From Clostridia bacterium (GTDB lineage Bacteria; Bacillota_A; Clostridia; Oscillospirales; CAG-272), in the NCBI GenBank assembly GCA_017462445.1, contig JAFTRB010000204.1, positions 1 to 11,570 on the forward strand: DNA of 11,570 nucleotides, written 5' to 3'. The translations under genes and the position numbers were made by a program. Within the stretch, counting starts at the first letter, position 1. Each line of letters opens with the position of its first letter. Below the pieces are notes generated by a model. It saw only the letters and a list, made by a program, of their open reading frames with translations, did not search any database and was not told the DNA's origin. This document shows positions 6,760 to 11,570 of this stretch, in pieces.

Positions 6760-7650
6760 ATGAACAACGAAATTGTAAAAAGCAATGTCCCGAGGCTGAC
6801 GATACACGCAAAAAAGGGAACGCACGCAAACAATCCGGGTAAATACTCTCCCCTGCACTACCACGATGAGTTAGAGCTGCTGATAGTATACGGCGGCGAG
6901 TTTGTCTGCGCGGTCGATGGGGTGGAATATATTGCCCATGACGGAGATGTGATCTTTGTCAATTCACGAATTCCCCACCACACCTACGGAACGACCGCCA
7001 CGGTAACAGGACTGCTTCAGTTCCGTGAGACCGACTTCCTTGATAGCGAGATGGTAAAGATCATCCGCTATTCTGCCCGCTTCCAGAGTCGCTCGGAGGC
7101 GCCCGCAACCGTTCTCCATCTACCCGAGCTGTTCGAGGAGGTGGACAGAGTTCTCGAGGAGGCAAAAAGCCGAAATACGGCATACGACTTCTACATTCGC
7201 TCGGGCATCTTCCGCATTCTTGGCATTCTGTACAGAAGCGGACTGCTCACCAACGCCGAGCAAATGTACAATTCCAAGGAGATCCAGCACATAGCCGATG
7301 CCCTATCCTACATCAACGAGCATTTTCAGGAGAATATCAGCCTTGACGATGTAAGCCACAAGCTTGGCTTTGATCCCAGCTACTTCTGCCGTATCTTCAA
7401 GGCGGCAACCGGCGCAACCTTCACCGAGTACCTTAACTTTGTACGCGTCTGTAAGGCGGAGAGCCTGCTGGCAAAGACCGCCGACAGCATTTTGGAAATT
7501 TCGGAGGCGGTGGGCTTCTCCTCTGCCTCATACTTCAACCGCATCTTCAAGCGCTACAAGGGCTGCTCGCCGAGGCACTACCGGACCGCGAAATACATAG
7601 CCATTTCGAAGGGCGAAAAAGAAAGCATTATGGAGGATAAGAAGGAATGA
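6760..7650 (+). CDS. AraC-family transcriptional regulator with N-terminal cupin
   Basis: A 296-residue DNA-binding regulator. Residues ~28-80 form a cupin-type sensor strand set with a metal/ligand-like histidine cluster (HYHDELEL, 33-40) and the turn 'HDGDVIFVNSRIPHH' (60-74). The C-terminal ~100 residues are the two-helix-turn-helix AraC/XylS domain: helix set one at ~194-218 (SLDDVSHKLGF...YFCRIFK) and set two at ~243-275 (ILEISEAVGFSSASYFNRIFKRYKGCSPRHYR). Such proteins commonly sense sugars or their derivatives and activate nearby catabolic genes, but the ligand cannot be read from the sequence. ATG follows TAGGAG. Its last four bases (ATGA) are also the start of the hydrolase gene, so the two are translationally coupled and probably functionally linked. 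Confidence 0.93.
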   Translation: MNNEIVKSNVPRLTIHAKKGTHANNPGKYSPLHYHDELELLIVYGGEFVCAVDGVEYIAHDGDVIFVNSRIPHHTYGTTATVTGLLQFRETDFLDSEMVKIIRYSARFQSRSEAPATVLHLPELFEEVDRVLEEAKSRNTAYDFYIRSGIFRILGILYRSGLLTNAEQMYNSKEIQHIADALSYINEHFQENISLDDVSHKLGFDPSYFCRIFKAATGATFTEYLNFVRVCKAESLLAKTADSILEISEAVGFSSASYFNRIFKRYKGCSPRHYRTAKYIAISKGEKESIMEDKKE

Positions 7651-8375
7651 GCATTTTCACCGAATGGAACGGATATAAAAGGGAGGATTTTCTCTTCGAG
7701 GGGCGGAATGCCATCCTGGTCTACCCGAAAGAGCCCGATAAGGAGGGGCGCTGGCTCTTTAAGACAGAATACTTCGGCGCCTTCCCCGAGCTTGAAATTA
7801 TGATGCTTGAGCGCGGCTTTCATATAGCCTATCTCAAGAACAAATCAAGATGGGTAAAGGAGGACGATATCGAGGTCAAGGACCGCTTTATCGAGTATCT
7901 TTCAAGAGAGCGCGGACTAAATCCAAGATGCGCCACCGTAGGCATGAGCTGCGGCGGAATGCACGCGGTTTACCTCGCCTCGAAATATCCGGGGAGAGTT
8001 GCGGTTTGCTACATCGATGCTCCCGTATTAAACCTTCTCTCCTGCCCTATGGCGCTCGGGGAGGCCACCGATGACAGTATGATTGCCGAGTTTGAAGGCG
8101 CAACCGGCTTTACCCTCTCCACCCTGATAAGCTACCGCCATCACCCGATAGACGAAGCCCCAAAAATGCTTGCGGCAAGAGTTCCTCTTTTCATAAGCGG
8201 AGGAGATAGCGACAGTGTTGTTCCCTATTCGGAAAACGGCGCGCTCCTGTCAGAAATGTACAGGAAAAGCGATGTCCCCTTCCGCGAGGTGATCGTCGAG
8301 GGAAGAGGTCATCATCCTCACACTATTCAGGATATGAATTTAATTGTTGAATTTATAGAAAAATATTATAATTGA
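7647..8375 (+). CDS. Alpha/beta-hydrolase (serine esterase/peptidase-like)
   Basis: A 242-residue cytoplasmic protein with an alpha/beta-hydrolase fold and no signal peptide. The nucleophile elbow is GMSCGG (99-104) with S101. The acid is probably D189 in GGDSDSVVP (185-193), with D187 as the alternative, and the base is H222 in EGRGHHPH. The spacing fits a complete catalytic triad. The substrate is unknown; prolyl-oligopeptidase-like and sugar-ester hydrolases share this layout. The ATG lies in the ATGA overlap with the regulator, with GGAGG ten bases upstream. Co-expression with an AraC/cupin regulator suggests an intracellular ester or peptide released during uptake of a carbon source, but this is inference. 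A strong terminator follows about 50 bases downstream. Confidence 0.85.
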   Translation: MSIFTEWNGYKREDFLFEGRNAILVYPKEPDKEGRWLFKTEYFGAFPELEIMMLERGFHIAYLKNKSRWVKEDDIEVKDRFIEYLSRERGLNPRCATVGMSCGGMHAVYLASKYPGRVAVCYIDAPVLNLLSCPMALGEATDDSMIAEFEGATGFTLSTLISYRHHPIDEAPKMLAARVPLFISGGDSDSVVPYSENGALLSEMYRKSDVPFREVIVEGRGHHPHTIQDMNLIVEFIEKYYN

Positions 8376-8427
8376 TTATGCGCTGACAGGTTAGCAGTTA
8401 ACTTGATAATAATTAAATAGATATAAG

Positions 8428-8464
8428 AAACGGGATATGCTAAAGTGGGCATATCCCGTTTTTT
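8428..8464 (+). terminator. Strong terminator, probably shared by converging operons
   Basis: A perfect 13-base-pair stem (8428-8440 against 8449-8461) with an eight-base loop runs into six T (8459-8464), ending the rightward AraC-hydrolase operon. It also lies directly after the stop codon (8466-8468) of the leftward operon. On that strand the stem is followed by TTT and AT-rich sequence, so it probably stops both transcripts. Confidence 0.92.
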
Positions 8465-8465
8465 A

Positions 8466-8834
8466 TTAAAGCAGATGGACGGGCATTTGTCCGCCAAGGT
8501 TTACATATCCCTCGCCCTCTCTGGTCGCCACCGTCTCGGCAACATCGACAGGTGTGGGAATATCATTATTTGACACGGGGGTGGGTGTCTCTTTCTTTTT
8601 GGTTCTTTTTTCCGGTGTCCTCTTCGGCTCCGCCTTCGTCTTTCTCTTTGGCTCTGCCTTTTTCTTTGGCGCCTTCTTCGGCTCCTCCGCCTTTGGTGTG
8701 TCGTCAACTACAACCACGGGCACAGACAGCGGCTCTTCGACAATTGTGCTGTTCTCCATATCGGGTGCGGAGGAGGTTACCTGGCTGTAACCATTGTTCC
8801 TTACCCTCTTTATCGAATCCTTACCTAACGGCAT
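8466..8834 (-). CDS. Small Lys/Pro/Glu-rich disordered protein, candidate ParA partner
   Basis: No known family recognised. From ATG at 8832-8834 (AAGGAGA ten bases upstream) it is 122 residues and overlaps the ParA stop by 14 bases; a TTG at 8855 is a poorer start. It has three parts. A short N-terminal segment (1-30, MPLGKDSIKRVRNNGYSQV...) carries basic residues. A charged low-complexity middle (48-82) has 17 Lys/Arg in 35 residues and a repeated AEPKR (60-64 and 68-72). Pro/Thr-rich sequence then leads to a C-terminal tail (EGEGYVNLGGQMPVHLL) that looks more ordered. There is no signal peptide or membrane segment. Translational overlap with a ParA ATPase downstream of two microcompartment genes suggests it links ParA to its cargo, as McdB does for McdA in carboxysomes. 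It could instead be a nucleoid-binding or shell-associated linker. The function is inference. Confidence 0.72.
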   Translation of the reverse strand: MPLGKDSIKRVRNNGYSQVTSSAPDMENSTIVEEPLSVPVVVVDDTPKAEEPKKAPKKKAEPKRKTKAEPKRTPEKRTKKKETPTPVSNNDIPTPVDVAETVATREGEGYVNLGGQMPVHLL

Positions 8835-9612
8835 ACTGCATAATCTCCTTTGCAAGCTTTACATACTCCAGCGCCGAGCGGCTGTATTTTTTATAGGCAA
8901 CCACGGGCTGGCTATTATCCTGCGCCCACTCAATGGCGGCATCAATGCGGATATATGTCTCAAATAGTCTGGCAATCTCTCCGTCCTTAAGCGTCTGTAT
9001 CGTCTGCTTGAAGTAGTTCTTTCTCTCATCAGCCTTGGTGATAGCAATGCCAAGAACCTCAAGCTTCGGGCTGACCGAGCGGACCTGCCCGATGAAGTCA
9101 AACATATTCGCAAGCCCGAACAGTCCCCAGGGGCTAGCCTCGACGGGAATAACCACATAGTCGGAGGCGCACATTATATTCATAACCCAACCGCCGAGGG
9201 TGGGAGGGGAATCTATCAGAATATAATCGTAATAGCCTCTTGCAAGAATGGGAGAGAGGCACTTCTTCAATATCAGCTCTCGCTGCCACTTGGTGAAGAG
9301 GTCAAACTCAATACCGCTCATCAGGCTTGTCGAGGGGATAATATCCAACCCCTCATAGGCTGTGGGAACGACATAATCGGAAAGGTCCTTTTCACCCTTT
9401 ATTGCGGTGTATATATTCTTCTCGCCTGTTGCGTGCGCCATCGCCCCCTCCTCGTCGAAGAAGGAGAGCGTCAGGTTCATCTGCATATCGCCGTCAATCA
9501 GCAGCACCCTCTTGCCCATACGGGCCATAGCACAGCCAATATTTGACACGGTGGTAGTCTTTCCGCTTCCGCCCTTGTTGTTGGCGAAGGCAATTACAAT
9601 AGTTCTGCTCAT
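8821..9612 (-). CDS. ParA/MinD-family ATPase in a microcompartment operon
   Basis: A 263-residue P-loop ATPase of the ParA/Soj type. It has the deviant Walker A KGGSGKTT (13-20) with signature lysine K13, the A' motif LLIDGDMQ (37-44), the Walker B ILIDSPP (131-137), and the following DYVVIPVEASPWGLFGL segment typical of the family. ParA ATPases dimerise on ATP, bind the nucleoid non-specifically and move or space cargo when a partner triggers hydrolysis. ATG (9610-9612) overlaps the stop of the EutP-like gene in TGATG; a GTG one codon earlier is a less likely start. No parB, parS, replication or chromosome-partition gene is nearby. The neighbours are a shell protein and a EutP GTPase, so the cargo is probably a microcompartment. 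The small basic gene downstream is the likely partner. Confidence 0.9.
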   Translation of the reverse strand: MSRTIVIAFANNKGGSGKTTTVSNIGCAMARMGKRVLLIDGDMQMNLTLSFFDEEGAMAHATGEKNIYTAIKGEKDLSDYVVPTAYEGLDIIPSTSLMSGIEFDLFTKWQRELILKKCLSPILARGYYDYILIDSPPTLGGWVMNIMCASDYVVIPVEASPWGLFGLANMFDFIGQVRSVSPKLEVLGIAITKADERKNYFKQTIQTLKDGEIARLFETYIRIDAAIEWAQDNSQPVVAYKKYSRSALEYVKLAKEIMQYAVR

Positions 9613-10067
9613 CACTTGTTCTCGCTTTCTTTCTCTTTGGGGTCCTCCTCAAGATACTCGAGGATCGCCTGCAGTCCCTCGCCTGTCACGGCGCTGACCG
9701 GGAAGATCTTCTTACAGCCTGCAAGGCGCAACCATCTCTCCACCCGCTCAACATTCGCATCAGGCTTGTCGATTCCCGATATTATGCCAATAACCTCGCG
9801 ATTGACAAGGCTGGTAATACAGGGAGAGAAAATGGAATATGGCTCGTTTGCGCTCAGCACAAGGCCGACCACGTCCGCCTCATAGGAATAGAGAGCCAAA
9901 GCGCCGCTGGTCTGACGAAGCTCGGTATACTCGCCCGGGGTGTCTATCACGGTGTCAAGATAGTTGATATACTGGGTCTTAAAATATTTGATTTCCTCGC
10001 CTCGCAGAGCCTGTGTCAGGGTGGTTTTGCCTGCGGCAACTCTGCCAATCAAGATAATCTTACGCAT
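9612..10067 (-). CDS. EutP/PduV-family microcompartment GTPase
   Basis: A 151-residue single-domain P-loop protein of the EutP/PduV family found in BMC operons. It has the P-loop GRVAAGKTT (8-16), the family block TLTQALRGEEIKYFKTQYI (16-34), the G3 motif DTPGE (42-46), LALYSYEADVVGLVLSANEP (57-76), and a G5-like SAVTGEG (125-131). The G4 position reads SGID (97-100) instead of [NT]KxD. The guanine-contacting aspartate is kept but the lysine is Gly, so nucleotide preference may be altered. PduV has been linked to microcompartment association and movement in earlier work; the exact role of this family is unsettled. It lies 14 bases after the shell gene and overlaps the ParA start, so the three are one transcription unit. 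The C-terminal tail is short and charged (EEDPKEKESENK). Confidence 0.93.
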   Translation of the reverse strand: MRKIILIGRVAAGKTTLTQALRGEEIKYFKTQYINYLDTVIDTPGEYTELRQTSGALALYSYEADVVGLVLSANEPYSIFSPCITSLVNREVIGIISGIDKPDANVERVERWLRLAGCKKIFPVSAVTGEGLQAILEYLEEDPKEKESENK

Positions 10068-10081
10068 TTCGTCACCAAAAA

Positions 10082-10441
10082 TCAGGTCCTTGTGATCTCA
10101 CAGCAGGTATAGCCCAGCTTGTTAATGACATAGGAGCGAATGGCGGTGAAGGCGGACTCGACAGCGGACACGCTGCCGGAGATGATGAGAGTACCGGTAA
10201 ATCTATCAACAAAGCCAACCTCCGCTCCCGAGGACTTAAGCGCGATATCCGCCGCAATAACCGCGCTCTCCGCGGGGCTGACGGTGAGAACGCCTATCGC
10301 CGAGCGTGTGTAGTCGGTTCTGGGGTCAAGTCCAAGCTTGACATAAAGAATATCGTCGGGGTTTGCAATAATGTGACAGAGAGTTACCTGCTTACCGGGT
10401 ACAAGCTCCTGCACTATTCTCATATTTTCTTTAAGCTCCAT
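10082..10441 (-). CDS. BMC shell protein, EutS/PduU type
   Basis: A 119-residue circularly permuted BMC-domain protein, the usual length for EutS/PduU. The N-terminal 'IVQELVPGKQVTLCHIIANP' region is the family hallmark. In known structures the corresponding segment forms a small beta-barrel on one face of the hexamer. The BMC fold follows, with IGVLTVSPAESAVIAADIALKS and the 'VGFVDRFTGTLIISGSVSAVESA' helix/strand region. It would make hexameric tiles in the protein shell of a metabolic microcompartment. ATG follows GGAGGA at good spacing. It lies between the glycyl-radical activase (50 bp upstream) and the EutP-like gene (14 bp downstream). Only one shell gene is in view, so the others must lie beyond the right edge or elsewhere in the genome. 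Confidence 0.95.
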   Translation of the reverse strand: MELKENMRIVQELVPGKQVTLCHIIANPDDILYVKLGLDPRTDYTRSAIGVLTVSPAESAVIAADIALKSSGAEVGFVDRFTGTLIISGSVSAVESAFTAIRSYVINKLGYTCCEITRT

Positions 10442-10491
10442 ATCTGTTTCCTCCGCTTAAAAGGTTAATAATTATTTACATAATATAGATT

Positions 10492-11277
10492 CTATCCGCC
10501 GATTTGGCATCTTAAGCCTGACTCCTCCGCCACCGACAGAAGATGCTCCATTTTAACACGGGTAGGGGGTTCTATCTCGGGGAGCGAGTATTTTCTGCCA
10601 AGACCGTCATACTTGTCAATCCCAAGACGGTGGTAGGGCAAAAGGTGATGCTCCTCAACCGTACCAAGGCTTCTTGAAAACATCGATATAGCCCTTATTT
10701 CCTCGGGTGTATCATTGAAGCCCGGGATAACCGGCGTTCTTATTACAAGCGGCACGCCACTCTCTGCAAGCAGCCTGGCATTATCCAGAATCCTCTCGTT
10801 TGGCATTCCGGTATATTCCTTATGCTTCGCCGAATCCATATGCTTTATATCCATTAAAATCAGGTCAAGATAGGGCAAAAGCTTCTCTATCTCGGTATAG
10901 GGCAAGGATGCGGCGGTTTCTATTGCCGTATGCAGACCGTTGTCCTTTGCCGCGCGGAGAAGATCTCTCGCGAAATCCGCCTGTGCGAGAACCTCGCCAC
11001 CCGACAGTGTGAGTCCTCCGCCCGACCTGTCATAGAAGGGCATATCCGAAAGTATCTCGGGCATAATCTCGCCCACCGTGACATCTCTGCCTACAGTCTT
11101 GGTCTTCCCTCCCTCGACCATCGTCTCTATATCATATCGCTGGCTCTCGGGGTTACAGCACCAGGCGCATCGCATATAGCAGCCCTTAAGGAACACTATC
11201 GTGCGTATACCCGGTCCATCGTGTATCGAAAACCGCTGTATGTTGAATATTCTTCCTTTGGTATCGTATATACTCAT
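10492..11277 (-). CDS. Glycyl-radical-enzyme activating enzyme (radical SAM)
   Basis: A 261-residue radical SAM enzyme that installs the glycyl radical on a partner enzyme using a [4Fe-4S] cluster and S-adenosylmethionine. It has HDGPGIRTIVFLKGC (19-33), the cluster motif C33-x3-C37-x2-C40 (GCYMRCAWC), NPES after it, the SAM-binding GGE (LTLSGGEVL, 90-98), and MDIKHMD (142-148). It is compact. Only C41 and C257 are present outside the core motif, so the ferredoxin-like two-cluster insert of activases for diol dehydratase or choline lyase is absent, and the length is nearer pyruvate formate-lyase activase. Its place upstream of BMC shell genes indicates a glycyl-radical microcompartment. The partner enzyme is not in the window and is probably just beyond the right edge. 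ATG follows AAGGA. The substrate of the system cannot be named from this gene. Confidence 0.93.
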   Translation of the reverse strand: MSIYDTKGRIFNIQRFSIHDGPGIRTIVFLKGCYMRCAWCCNPESQRYDIETMVEGGKTKTVGRDVTVGEIMPEILSDMPFYDRSGGGLTLSGGEVLAQADFARDLLRAAKDNGLHTAIETAASLPYTEIEKLLPYLDLILMDIKHMDSAKHKEYTGMPNERILDNARLLAESGVPLVIRTPVIPGFNDTPEEIRAISMFSRSLGTVEEHHLLPYHRLGIDKYDGLGRKYSLPEIEPPTRVKMEHLLSVAEESGLRCQIGG

Positions 11278-11313
11278 AGTGGTCCTTTCTGTGGAGTTTA
11301 GTGTTCAGTGGTA

Positions 11314-11391
11314 CTCTTTATCGGTGCAAGCCCTCGGGGAGGTCTTGGTGCTAACGCACTGTGTTTGTCTTGCGACAAACCACCGAAAGAG
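11314..11391 (-). other. Four-way-junction (cloverleaf-like) structured element upstream of the activase
   Basis: A 78-base compact secondary structure. The closing stem is 11314-11326 against 11381-11391 (11 pairs with a two-base bulge). It encloses three hairpins almost without unpaired bases: 11327-11335/11339-11347 (eight of nine pairs), 11348-11351/11356-11359 (four pairs) and 11363-11369/11374-11380 (seven pairs). On the minus strand the last loop is GCAA, a GNRA tetraloop, which favours an RNA read towards the activase. It does not match a tRNA, and I do not recognise a known riboswitch. It may be a leader or intercistronic RNA structure, or a dispersed repeat. Confidence 0.5.
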
Positions 11392-11442
11392 CAATCTGCG
11401 GCAATCATCCTTGTGAGCAAGCTCCCAGATATGATTGCTCTT
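11387..11442 (-). other. Competing 10-bp hairpin next to the cloverleaf element
   Basis: aagagcaatc (11387-11396) pairs perfectly with gattgctctt (11433-11442), and a small gagc-aa-gctc hairpin lies inside. The first arm reuses bases 11387-11391 of the cloverleaf's closing stem, so the two folds exclude each other. A further alternative pairs 11401-11408 with 11431-11438 (eight perfect pairs). This looks like a bistable RNA region, though no T-run is present to make a terminator. Confidence 0.4.
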
Positions 11443-11570
11443 GATTATCAGTGGTTAGTGGCTACGCACGCCATAGCTAATAATGTTAAAGAGCTTCAGT
11501 GTGCGTGCTAGCATTTTTCGGCGATTTGGGACCCGACCCAAATCGATTTGCAAGCAAATTACCCTCAAAA
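11443..11570. other. Right-edge intergenic sequence with further inverted repeats
   Basis: No gene seen. It holds a perfect nine-pair hairpin, cgatttggg/cccaaatcg (11522-11530 with 11537-11545, loop acccga), followed at once by atttgc-aa-gcaaat (11546-11559). An imperfect long-range pairing between gctacgcac (near 11461) and gtgcgt...agc (near 11500) is also possible. No T-run makes these terminators, and no clear promoter for the activase was found here. The activase may therefore be transcribed with a gene beyond the right edge. Confidence 0.45.

Noticed and set aside
8821..9612. Chromosome or plasmid partition locus (parAB-parS)
   Set aside because: No ParB-like protein, no repeated palindromic parS-like sites and no replication gene nearby; the operon context is a microcompartment.
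10930..11511. Plus-strand ORFs across the activase start and leader
   Set aside because: They cross the activase coding region or the hairpin-rich spacer, have no ribosome binding sites and no recognisable protein features.
11522..11559. Terminator at the right edge
   Set aside because: The hairpins are good, but neither strand has a following T-run.
11278..11570. Cobalamin or other known riboswitch, or a tRNA, in the activase leader
   Set aside because: I could not find the conserved boxes of the B12, S-box, TPP or c-di-GMP classes, and the cloverleaf lacks tRNA arm sizes and conserved bases. A covariance-model search would be decisive.

Overview
The window looks like chromosomal DNA from a Gram-positive anaerobe of the class Clostridia, probably a gut or other host-associated member. 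The evidence is strong purine-rich ribosome binding sites, consensus sigma-A-type promoters, hairpin-plus-T-run terminators, AhrC/ArgR-type ARG boxes, and a glycyl-radical / bacterial microcompartment (BMC) gene set. No rRNA, tRNA, CRISPR array, transposase or phage gene was seen. All genes are on the minus strand except one divergent pair.

Region 1 (1-3444, minus strand) reads right to left from a consensus promoter at 3400-3429. It holds a small helical gene broken by a one-base frameshift (2951-3368) and two tandem paralogues. Each paralogue has a protein-kinase-like domain, a CPKC...CPKC zinc ribbon and a shared C-terminal domain (1561-2874 and 19-1458). The promoter-distal copy keeps the ATP-binding and catalytic residues. 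The proximal copy has lost the glycine loop, the VAIK lysine, the HRD aspartate and the DFG aspartate, so it looks like a pseudokinase beside an apparently intact kinase.

Region 2 (3625-6566, minus strand) is the last two steps of arginine synthesis, argG then argH. It ends in a strong terminator. The argG promoter has an ARG box on its -35 region and three more ARG-box matches about 90-110 bp upstream, so arginine repression is a confident prediction.

Region 3 (6697-8464, plus strand) is a divergent two-gene operon: an AraC-type regulator with an N-terminal cupin, and an alpha/beta hydrolase whose start overlaps the regulator's stop. It ends in a terminator shared with the converging operon.

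Region 4 (8466-11570, minus strand) is the left end of a BMC operon. Reading right to left it holds a structured leader or spacer, a glycyl-radical-enzyme activase, a EutS/PduU shell protein, a EutP/PduV GTPase, a ParA-type ATPase, and a small Lys/Pro/Glu-rich, apparently disordered protein. The last three genes are tightly packed or overlapping, so the ParA and its partner are part of the BMC operon. By analogy with McdA/McdB of carboxysomes, this is a candidate system for positioning or segregating a glycyl-radical microcompartment. The enzyme core and other shell genes would lie past the right edge.
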